From: Scatocola faecipullorum | GTDB lineage: Bacteria; Pseudomonadota; Alphaproteobacteria; RF32; CAG-239 | Assembly: GCA_018714685.1 (NCBI GenBank) | Contig: DVNC01000042.1 | Span: 1 to 19,897 of the forward strand | DNA: 19,897 nucleotides | Reading direction: 5' to 3' | Shown: positions 7,166 to 13,506 of the stretch, one piece after another | Position numbering within the stretch: position 1 is the stretch's first letter | How the letters are laid out: every line of letters starts with the position of its first letter | Program-made: the position numbers and the translations under genes | The notes under the pieces: model-generated | Told to the model about the DNA's origin: nothing | What the model saw: the letters and a program-made list of their open reading frames with translations, nothing else | The model's database searches: none

Positions 7166-8266
7166 ATGACAAATTTAAAAGATATTATCAATTTATCAGA
7201 AATAACCGGAGATGTGGTTGCGGTCGGAGTGTCCGGCGGGGCTGATTCTCTGGCTTTACTGTTGTTGATGGATGAGCTGTTGCGGCCTTTGGGACGCCGA
7301 GTTGCGGCTTTAACGGTGGATCACGGTCTGCGGAAGGAATCCCGGGCGGAAGCGGAATATGTTGCCGGGGTGGCCGCTGCGCGGGGAATAGAACATCATA
7401 TTTTGACTTGGCAAGGCGACAAGCCCCGTTCGGGGGTGGAAGAGGCGGCGCGAACCGCCAGGTATGCGCTTTTATGCTCTTGGTGCCATGAGCACGGAGT
7501 GGAGACTTTGTGTATGGCGCATCATCAGCAGGACCAGGCCGAGACTTTTCTTATTCGTTTGCAGCGCGGCAGCGGCCTGACCGGTTTGTGCGGTATGGCT
7601 GCGGTGAGCAGATTGAACGGACTGAAGATTGTTCGCCCTTTGTTGGAGGTTCCGGCAGAGAGATTAAAGCAATATCTTCACATGCAGAAAGTTCAATGGG
7701 TGGATGACCCCAGCAATCAGAGCGATGATTTTCTGCGCTGTCGGGTACGCAAACTTTTGCCGTTGATGGAAGAAATGGCCGGAATTACGACCGGGCGGAT
7801 TGCGGGAACCATGCGGGTGTTGTCGCGCAGCCGGGATTATATCTGCCGGCAGACGGAAATATTCATTCAGAACAATGTTCTTTATTGGGAAGGTGCCGGT
7901 GTCAGTCTGGGATTGCGCGGGCTGCGGGAGGAACACGAGGAAATTGTCTATCAGGTGCTGCGGCAGCTGATTAAGGAAATCGGGCAGAGACCTTATACGC
8001 CGCGGGCGGAAGATGTGGAGCGCCTGATGAGGCGACTCTTGTCTCCTGCTGTTGGAGAGGCTTTTCGCGGAGCAACGTTGGGAAACTGTGAGATTTTTAC
8101 TTCTAAAGGCAAAGTCTGGATTATTCCGGAGCTGAAACTGAAAAGACGGATGCCCCGAAATGTCTGGGCCGACTTTATCCGTATGTTTCCGGAATATGCC
8201 CGGCAGGAATTGCCTTACAAACTACGGGTCGCTTTGGTGAAAAACAAAATGCCTATTGAGTTTTAG
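7166..8266 (+). CDS. tilS: tRNA(Ile)-lysidine synthase TilS
   Basis: TilS uses ATP to attach lysine to C34 of tRNA-Ile with a CAU anticodon, making lysidine so that it reads AUA codons; it is essential in most bacteria. The 366-residue product has the PP-loop motif SGGADS at residues 23-28, then LTVDHGLRKES and CMAHHQQDQAETFLIRLQRG, typical of the N-terminal domain (about 1-210). The C-terminal part is divergent and somewhat short. The ATG at 7166 has no Shine-Dalgarno site and lies only 14 bases after the T run of hairpin element A. If that element terminates efficiently, expression would depend on read-through. ftsH follows after 53 bases. Confidence 0.95.
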   Translation: MTNLKDIINLSEITGDVVAVGVSGGADSLALLLLMDELLRPLGRRVAALTVDHGLRKESRAEAEYVAGVAAARGIEHHILTWQGDKPRSGVEEAARTARYALLCSWCHEHGVETLCMAHHQQDQAETFLIRLQRGSGLTGLCGMAAVSRLNGLKIVRPLLEVPAERLKQYLHMQKVQWVDDPSNQSDDFLRCRVRKLLPLMEEMAGITTGRIAGTMRVLSRSRDYICRQTEIFIQNNVLYWEGAGVSLGLRGLREEHEEIVYQVLRQLIKEIGQRPYTPRAEDVERLMRRLLSPAVGEAFRGATLGNCEIFTSKGKVWIIPELKLKRRMPRNVWADFIRMFPEYARQELPYKLRVALVKNKMPIEF

Positions 8267-8283
8267 CCTGCTTCACCCTATAT
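8256..8283 (+). promoter_or_regulatory. Possible heat-shock type promoter before ftsH
   Basis: TTGAG (8256-8260) and CCCTATAT (8276-8283) are 15 bases apart. This loosely fits the alphaproteobacterial RpoH pattern (CTTG, then CYTATNT). The same stretch contains TATAAT (8283-8288) without a well-placed sigma70 -35. FtsH genes are often RpoH targets, which makes the reading reasonable but unproven. Confidence 0.3.
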
Positions 8284-8319
8284 ATAATTAAGTTACATTT
8301 CTAATTTAAGGAATCACAA

Positions 8320-10185
8320 ATGAGTTCAGGAAGAAATATTATTGTCTGGCTGGTGGCTATTTTGCTGCTTTCCTCACTGATGAATCATTTCAGCGAAACC
8401 GCCAAAAAGGCCAATTATGCCGATTTGGCTTTTTCCGAGTTTATGAATGAAGCGGAAAACAAGCGTATTTCCGAGGTGACGATTGCCGGTGCCAATATTG
8501 AAGGCAAGCTGACGGACGGACGGAATTTTTACACTTATGCGCCTTATGATCCGACGATGGTGGAAACGCTGCGCAAAAACGGCGTGAAGGTTGAGGCTCA
8601 GCCGGAAGACACTTCGTCCAACACTTTCTGGGGAATTGTGATTTCCTGGTTTCCGATGATTTTGCTCATCGGCGTCTGGGTTTATTTTATGCGGCAGGCC
8701 AGTTCCGGCAACAATAAGGCGATGAGTTTCGGCAAATCGCGGGCACGGCTGATTGAGAATAATAAAAAAGTGACTTTTGCCGATGTGGCCGGCTGTGACG
8801 AATCAAAACAGGAACTGGAAGAGATAATCGACTTTTTAAAAGATCCCAGCAAATTTCAGCGGCTGGGCGGACGTATTCCGAAGGGCGTGCTGATGGTCGG
8901 CCCTCCGGGTACGGGTAAAACCCTGCTGGCCAAAGCGGTGGCCGGTGAGGCTAACGTTCCGTTTTTTTCTATTTCCGGTTCTGATTTTGTTGAGATGTTT
9001 GTCGGTGTCGGTGCTTCTCGGGTGCGGGATATGTTTGCCCAAGCCAAAAAAAATGCGCCCTGTCTGCTGTTTATCGATGAAATTGACGCGGTCGGCCGCC
9101 ATCGCGGTGCCGGTTTGGGCGGCGGCAATGACGAGCGCGAACAGACGCTGAACCAGTTGCTGGTGGAGATGGACGGCTTTGACGATAATCAGAGCGTAAT
9201 TTTGATTGCGGCGACCAACCGTCCCGATGTTTTGGATCCGGCTTTGCTGCGTCCGGGGCGTTTTGACCGTCAGGTGACGGTTTCCAATCCGGATATTAAG
9301 GGACGGGAAGAAATTTTGAAGGTTCACGTCAAAAAAGTTCCTCTGGCAAAGGACGTTAATCTGACCACGGTGGCCCGCGGCACGCCCGGTTTCTCGGGGG
9401 CCGATTTGGCCAATTTGGTTAACGAAGCCGCTTTGCTGGCTGCCCGTAAGAACAAACGCAAGGTAACGCTGAAAGATTTTGACGAAGCAAAAGACAAAGT
9501 TTTGATGGGTGCTGAGCGCAAGTCGATGGCAATGGATGACCGGGAAAAGATGAATACCGCTTACCATGAAGCCGGCCACGCCATTTGCAGTTTATATACC
9601 GAGGGTTCCGACCCTATTCACAAAGCGACGATTATTCCGCGCGGCCGGGCTTTGGGTATGGTTCAGCAGCTGCCGGAGAAAGACCGTTATTCCATTACCC
9701 GCCAGCAGATGATGTCTCGTCTGATTGTGGCGATGGGCGGCCGTGTGGCCGAAGAAATGAAGTTTGGTTATGATGCCGTTACTTCCGGAGCTTCCGGTGA
9801 TATTCAGATGGCAACCAATCTGGCACGTTCAATGGTTACCGAATGGGGGATGAGCGATGCGCTCGGTCCGGTGTTATATGCCGAAAATTCCGGCGAGGTC
9901 TTTTTAGGCAAATCCGTTACCCAGAACCAGAATATGAGCGAAGAAACCGCCCGCCTGGTTGATGCGGAGATTAAGCGTCTGGTTACCGAAGGTTATGAGG
10001 GCGCCAGAAAACTCCTTAAAGAAAAAGAAAAGGAGTGGACCATGCTGGCCGAAGCCCTCATTGAATATGAAACCCTGACCGGCGATGAAATAAAGCAGGT
10101 TATTGCAGGGGAGAAGATTGACAAGTCTGCCGAGTGTCCGGTGGAGGAGGGGAAGAGGACGCAGTCTTCCATTCCCGAAATCTAA
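8320..10185 (+). CDS. ftsH: ATP-dependent membrane zinc protease FtsH
   Basis: FtsH forms a membrane-bound hexamer that unfolds and degrades membrane and regulatory proteins. The 621-residue product has a membrane segment at residues about 5-23, a short periplasmic domain, and a second segment at about 103-123. The AAA domain has Walker A GPPGTGKT (194-201), Walker B LLFIDEIDA with Asp253-Glu254, and the pore motif MFVGVGASRVRDMF. The protease domain has HEAGH (416-420), the zinc ligands and catalytic Glu417; the third ligand is Asp494 in SGASGDIQMAT. AAGGA lies 7 bases before the ATG. The tail after about residue 590 is divergent, as in the family. It follows tilS, the usual alphaproteobacterial order. 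A long hairpin element begins at its stop codon. Confidence 0.98.
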   Translation: MSSGRNIIVWLVAILLLSSLMNHFSETAKKANYADLAFSEFMNEAENKRISEVTIAGANIEGKLTDGRNFYTYAPYDPTMVETLRKNGVKVEAQPEDTSSNTFWGIVISWFPMILLIGVWVYFMRQASSGNNKAMSFGKSRARLIENNKKVTFADVAGCDESKQELEEIIDFLKDPSKFQRLGGRIPKGVLMVGPPGTGKTLLAKAVAGEANVPFFSISGSDFVEMFVGVGASRVRDMFAQAKKNAPCLLFIDEIDAVGRHRGAGLGGGNDEREQTLNQLLVEMDGFDDNQSVILIAATNRPDVLDPALLRPGRFDRQVTVSNPDIKGREEILKVHVKKVPLAKDVNLTTVARGTPGFSGADLANLVNEAALLAARKNKRKVTLKDFDEAKDKVLMGAERKSMAMDDREKMNTAYHEAGHAICSLYTEGSDPIHKATIIPRGRALGMVQQLPEKDRYSITRQQMMSRLIVAMGGRVAEEMKFGYDAVTSGASGDIQMATNLARSMVTEWGMSDALGPVLYAENSGEVFLGKSVTQNQNMSEETARLVDAEIKRLVTEGYEGARKLLKEKEKEWTMLAEALIEYETLTGDEIKQVIAGEKIDKSAECPVEEGKRTQSSIPEI

Positions 10186-10315
10186 AAAGCTTGTCTGGCT
10201 GGTAACCAGAGCAATTTTACGGAGAGCCAAAAAATTCACGTAGCCAGATGTACGCTAAAATTTTTTGGCTTCCCGGAAATCACTCTATTTACACACGCCA
10301 GACGAGCTTTTTTTT
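10184..10315 (+). repeat. Long-hairpin intergenic element B
   Basis: The left arm starts inside the ftsH stop codon. AAAAAGCTTGTCTGGC (10184-10199) pairs with 10297-10312 over 16 bp with a single wobble. The hairpin continues inward with few mismatches: GAGCCAAAAAATT against AATTTTTTGGCTTC, up to a CGTA/TACG apex. It ends in eight T (10308-10315), so it can act as a terminator. It is homologous to element A over most of its length. Confidence 0.8.
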
Positions 10316-10325
10316 GCAAAGGCCT

Positions 10326-10392
10326 GCCGTGCCAGTGATTTTTGCGTTTGAGCAGTTATCTGTACATGTTGCTTAAAAATCGCTGTATCGGC
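10326..10392. other. Additional stable hairpin upstream of glmM
   Basis: CAGTGATTTTT (10333-10343) pairs with AAAAATCGCTG (10375-10385), with one wobble. GCCG/CGGC outside it (10326-10329, 10389-10392) and AGCA/TGCT inside it extend the stem. There is no T run after it, so it is not a canonical terminator. Its role is unknown: a degraded repeat or part of a transcript. The 10186-10630 gap otherwise holds element B, a promoter and the glmM leader. Confidence 0.45.
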
Positions 10393-10419
10393 TGAAGAAG
10401 TCCTTACAAATGTTGTTGA

Positions 10420-10448
10420 TTGGCATGATTTTTTTCCCTTTGTATTTT
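10420..10448 (+). promoter_or_regulatory. Probable glmM promoter and leader
   Basis: TTGGCA (10420-10425) and TATTTT (10443-10448) are 17 bases apart. The leader would be about 175 nt long. It includes an inverted repeat ACAGAT/ATCTGT (10502-10507, 10518-10523). No known riboswitch was recognised. Confidence 0.5.
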
Positions 10449-10630
10449 TGCTATGTATTGGGAGTGAGAGTTTTTAGCTCTTAATCGTGAAAGTAATAGA
10501 AACAGATCGGATTAGCAATCTGTAACATTCGGTCACATCTGTTGAAGTTGATATCTGCCGATTAGGGCTTGTACTTTTCGACTCGGCGACTATGATGATT
10601 TTTATGTTTTATCAGGTTGAGGAGTTTGAC

Positions 10631-11998
10631 ATGGGAAATAAATTATTTGGTACGGATGGTGTGCGCGGTGTGGCTAATGTTTATCCGATGACGGCGGAAT
10701 TTGCACTGAAACTCGGTATGGCTGCCGGGCAGTTGATTTGCCGCAAAACACGGCGGGCTGCCGTTGCCAGGGATACGCGGATTTCCGGTGAAATGCTTGA
10801 GGCCGCATTGACGGCCGGGTTTAATGCCGCCGGTGTTACAGTGCTGAAACTCGGTGTTGTTCCGACGCCGGCGGCGACCATGCTGACGCCGTCGCTGGGT
10901 GTTGACATGACGGTGATGATTACCGCTTCCCATAACCCTTATCAGGACAACGGAATTAAACTGATTAATGCCGATGGGGATAAGTTTTCCGATGCGGAAA
11001 CGGCCCGGATTGAAGCGGCGATTGCGGCCGACGATTTTAAACTTAATCCTGATGAAATCGGCGTTTCAGAGGCGGTTCCCGATGCTGCGGCCGGGTATGT
11101 TGACAAGGCATTGAAGGCCGCAAACGGCGAAACGCCGCTTAAAGGGCTGCGGGTTGTTTTGGACTGTGCCAACGGCGTCTTTTCAAAAATTCTGCCGGAA
11201 GTGTTTAAGTCTCTGGGAGCGGGGATTATTGTTATCGGCAATGAACCGAACGGCAAAAACATTAACTTGAACTGTGGTTCCCAGCATACGGAAAAGATGA
11301 TTGAGACGGTTAAAAATGCACATGCTCAGCTGGGTATAGCGGTTGACGGCGACGGTGACCGGATTATCGTTTGTGATGAACAGGGCAACCGTTTGGACGG
11401 TGACCAGATTATTGCTTTTCTGGGAAAATGTTTGAAAGAGGAAGGAAAACTTCGCGGTAATACCGTGGTAGCGACAATTGTGTCCAACCCGGCCTTAGAC
11501 AGATTTTTGAACGGCTGCGGCATTCAATGTGTCCGTTCGGCTGTGGGCGAGCGCTATGTTATTGAGGAGATGAAAAAACACGGAGCCAATGTCGGCGGTG
11601 AGGAATCCGGACATATGGTTTTGTCTGATTACGGCAAAACCGGCGACGCCATGACGGCGGCACTGGTTTTGGCGCAGGGGTTGCTCAAGAGCGGCAAAAA
11701 AATGAGCGAACTGTTTCCTCTGTTTGAACCGATGCTGCGTCTTCGTGCCGACAGCAAATTTGCAACGAAAGAGGCGATGCTGGCAGCATTTGAGCTGCCG
11801 GAATTTCAGGCGGCCATTCACCAGGCGGAGCAGACGGTTGCCGGTAAAGGCAAGGTTTTGGTACGCAAATCGGGAACCGAGCCGAAAATTCAGGTCTGGG
11901 TTTGGAGCGATGACCGCAATCTGGCTGAAAAGGTGAATGACGAAGTTTCGTCCGTGTTGGAAAAAGCGGCCGGATTTGAAACGAAAAAGCTGGTATAA
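10631..11998 (+). CDS. glmM: Phosphoglucosamine mutase GlmM
   Basis: GlmM converts glucosamine 6-phosphate into glucosamine 1-phosphate, feeding UDP-GlcNAc for peptidoglycan and lipopolysaccharide. The 455-residue product opens with MGNKLFGTDGVRG. The phosphoserine motif TASHNPYQDNGIKL puts the active Ser at residue 100. The magnesium site DGDGDR spans Asp239, Asp241 and Asp243. The sugar-phosphate site RKSGTEPKIQV lies near the C-terminus. The start at 10631 is preceded by GAGGAG at 6 bases; an ATG 13 codons earlier has no such site and would add non-family residues. It follows ftsH, as in many alphaproteobacteria, but after a 445-base gap holding a terminator-like repeat and its own promoter. 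Confidence 0.97.
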   Translation: MGNKLFGTDGVRGVANVYPMTAEFALKLGMAAGQLICRKTRRAAVARDTRISGEMLEAALTAGFNAAGVTVLKLGVVPTPAATMLTPSLGVDMTVMITASHNPYQDNGIKLINADGDKFSDAETARIEAAIAADDFKLNPDEIGVSEAVPDAAAGYVDKALKAANGETPLKGLRVVLDCANGVFSKILPEVFKSLGAGIIVIGNEPNGKNINLNCGSQHTEKMIETVKNAHAQLGIAVDGDGDRIIVCDEQGNRLDGDQIIAFLGKCLKEEGKLRGNTVVATIVSNPALDRFLNGCGIQCVRSAVGERYVIEEMKKHGANVGGEESGHMVLSDYGKTGDAMTAALVLAQGLLKSGKKMSELFPLFEPMLRLRADSKFATKEAMLAAFELPEFQAAIHQAEQTVAGKGKVLVRKSGTEPKIQVWVWSDDRNLAEKVNDEVSSVLEKAAGFETKKLV

Positions 11999-12084
11999 CA
12001 GAGGGATAATCAGCATTTTAAACTTTTGTTTACTTTATTGGGATAAGGTAGAAACAATTGATGTATTCAAAACGGGAGGCTGCT

Positions 12085-12306
12085 ATGCAAAAAAGTGCTC
12101 AGGAAAATTTGGACTGGTATAAAAACAAAGCCGTCAATTCTTTCGGTTCTTCGCATGTCCGCAAAGGAAACCTGGCTTTGCTGGCAACTTCTCAATTTCG
12201 TAACGGTGAGTTGGTGCAGACAGCGCGTGCCCGTTGTATTTGGCCTAATCCTTATAAAAATGATTCCAATATTCTGAGCCGTCGGGTTTGGGGAAAGGAA
12301 GCCTGA
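12085..12306 (+). CDS. Small unrecognised protein, linked to next gene
   Basis: This 73-residue protein is basic and soluble-looking, without a membrane span. It contains WYKNKAVNSFGSSHVRKGN and a C-terminal part rich in Arg, Trp and Asn. I do not recognise the family. The start at 12085 is preferred because GGAGG stands 5 bases upstream; in-frame TTG and ATG codons at 12058 and 12061 are more poorly placed. Its stop codon abuts the next ATG (TGAATG), so the two are translationally linked and probably act together. Confidence 0.65.
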   Translation: MQKSAQENLDWYKNKAVNSFGSSHVRKGNLALLATSQFRNGELVQTARARCIWPNPYKNDSNILSRRVWGKEA

Positions 12307-12684
12307 ATGCTGAAAGGCCTGCAAGCTCTTCTGGCGTCCGGCCTGTTGCTGGATCCGATGGTTCTGTTGGGAATTGTGACCGGAAGCGCTTTCTATTTCG
12401 GTCTGAACAGCGAACAGATTACCGCAATTTATTTTGATTATCGCTTTTACGGTCTGGCGGCGGTTGTCAGCGTGTTGTATAACTTTGTCTGGCGGCCGGC
12501 TTATCTGCGAGGCGGTGTTTCGATTGATTATCAGGCGACGTCGGTTAATTCCGTTTTCTCTTTTCTGAAAGTGGTTATCAGTTCGTTGCTGGTGATGTCT
12601 TTTATCAGTTTAATCAGTTTCGGCGGCGATGACGGTGAAGATTATCATTCGATTGATAATTTTGAAGCTCAGCTGAAACAGTGA
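12307..12684 (+). CDS. Small membrane protein, unrecognised
   Basis: This 125-residue protein has three likely membrane segments: residues about 13-33 (LLLDPMVLLGIVTGSAFYFG), 47-62, and 84-105 (VVISSLLVMSFISLISF). Between the second and third lies a polar loop with Arg and Tyr. The C-terminus is acidic (GGDDGEDYHS). AAGGA lies 7 bases before the start, inside the end of the preceding gene. It is probably an inner-membrane protein forming a two-gene unit with that gene. No function is proposed. Confidence 0.7.
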   Translation: MLKGLQALLASGLLLDPMVLLGIVTGSAFYFGLNSEQITAIYFDYRFYGLAAVVSVLYNFVWRPAYLRGGVSIDYQATSVNSVFSFLKVVISSLLVMSFISLISFGGDDGEDYHSIDNFEAQLKQ

Positions 12685-12771
12685 TTTTTGTTTGTTTATT
12701 TTATGTCTTTTATGCTTTACTTTGGGGGGTGTTATATTGAAAAAGCCACTTAGCTATAAGTGTATCTTCAG

Positions 12772-12798
12772 AGCTGCATATTTTGCAGCTTTTGTTTT
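12772..12798 (+). terminator. Terminator or attenuator
   Basis: AGCTGCA (12772-12778) and TGCAGCT (12784-12790) form a perfect 7-bp stem with a 5-base loop; TTTGTTTT follows. It lies 87 bases after one gene and 21 bases before the next start, so it may end the upstream unit or attenuate the downstream gene. Confidence 0.75.
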
Positions 12799-12819
12799 AT
12801 CAGGTATTGGGGAAATGAA

Positions 12820-13146
12820 ATGATAAAATTAAACAAAGCAGTTATTCATCGTTTTGTTCAGATATTTTTATTCTTTTGTGGGATTGTTTTGGTGCACCTT
12901 TTGGCATTGGGGTTGACCTCAAGTTCGTGGGGTGATGTGCTGAGATCTATTTCTCAACAAGATATTGAACAAATGCTGGCAGATATTGAACGCTATTTCT
13001 TTTCAACATTACTGCATTTATACATTATCTCGTATCTGTTATTTGCTTGTTTGCCGGTTAAGATACGGTGCAGTCGATGGTGGTTGAGAGGAATTTATTT
13101 TGTTATTTTTTATTTTCTTAATATTTGTATTTATTTATGGATTTAA
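12820..13146 (+). CDS. Small multi-pass membrane protein, unrecognised
   Basis: This 108-residue protein has a short basic N-terminus, then a membrane segment (about residues 12-31, FVQIFLFFCGIVLVHLLALG), a polar amphipathic stretch (about 35-60) with SISQQDIEQMLADIERYF, and two further hydrophobic stretches (about 63-78 and 90-108). Residues 81-88 between them are rich in Arg, Cys and Trp. The start at 12820 is chosen for GGGGA 7 bases upstream; the open frame extends 20 codons further upstream, but that start would lie before the terminator at 12772. Base composition is more A/T-rich than its neighbours. A canonical terminator follows. The family is unknown. Confidence 0.6.
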   Translation: MIKLNKAVIHRFVQIFLFFCGIVLVHLLALGLTSSSWGDVLRSISQQDIEQMLADIERYFFSTLLHLYIISYLLFACLPVKIRCSRWWLRGIYFVIFYFLNICIYLWI

Positions 13147-13152
13147 TCAGTC

Positions 13153-13183
13153 AGGGCTCCCGTTTGGGAGCCCTTGTGTTTTG
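13153..13183 (+). terminator. Terminator between convergent genes
   Basis: A perfect 9-bp stem (AGGGCTCCC / GGGAGCCCT) with the loop GTTT is followed by a T-rich tail. It lies between the membrane protein gene and the convergent minus-strand gene; the tail favours the plus strand. Confidence 0.85.
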
Positions 13184-13212
13184 TTCGTTTTTTGCGGAAG
13201 ACGTCAGAGGCG

Positions 13213-13389
13213 TTAAATTGAAACGTCAACGTTATGGCCGTGGGTGGCGGAAAGAGAGACCATGCGCTCACTGCTTTCCATCAGAAGCTCGACAACCTGC
13301 TGCTGCATTTCCATCTGAGTTTTGATGACGGACATCTGCATTTGCTGCACGGAGAGTGCATATTGACTGAGGGCGCCTAATTCTGCCAT
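13213..13389 (-). CDS. YjfB-like small protein (putative motility family)
   Basis: This 58-residue gene is short but well supported: AAGGAG lies 7 bases upstream of the ATG (plus-strand 13397-13402), and an extended -10 box stands further upstream. The product reads as one amphipathic helix rich in Gln and Met (LSQYALSVQQMQMSVIKTQM), then LLMES, and ends in HNVDVSI. This fits the pattern I know for the YjfB 'putative motility protein' family (LSQ...VQQ..VsV.K..MD, then LL, then G..VDV at the end). The assignment is by pattern memory, not by alignment. Its function is unknown even in that family. No flagellar genes are in the window. It lies divergent from uvrC and convergent with the preceding gene. 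Confidence 0.7.
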   Translation of the reverse strand: MAELGALSQYALSVQQMQMSVIKTQMEMQQQVVELLMESSERMVSLSATHGHNVDVSI

Positions 13390-13431
13390 GTTTTTTCTCC
13401 TTAATCAGGATTTCATCCTTTACATTTGTTT

Positions 13432-13460
13432 ATTATAGCACAGAATCACTAACGGTTCAT
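13432..13460 (-). promoter_or_regulatory. Promoter of the YjfB-like gene
   Basis: On the minus strand, TGCTATAAT is a perfect extended -10 (plus-strand 13432-13440). An ATGAAC box 17 bases further upstream (13455-13460) is a weak -35. The start would be near 13425. Confidence 0.55.
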
Positions 13461-13474
13461 TAAAAAAATTGCTA

Positions 13475-13480
13475 TATAAT
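13475..13480 (+). promoter_or_regulatory. Likely -10 box of uvrC
   Basis: A perfect TATAAT lies 26 bases before the uvrC start. I find no good -35, so this may be a weak or activator-dependent promoter divergent from the YjfB-like gene. Confidence 0.4.
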
Positions 13481-13506
13481 GCAAATAAAGCAAAAGAGGA
13501 TGAAAC

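Noticed and set aside
7162..7167. TATAAT as tilS promoter
   Set aside because: It overlaps the start codon, so a transcript from it would begin inside the gene.
10592..10630. Earlier ATG for glmM
   Set aside because: It has no Shine-Dalgarno site and adds residues not found in GlmM; GAGGAG precedes the ATG at 10631.
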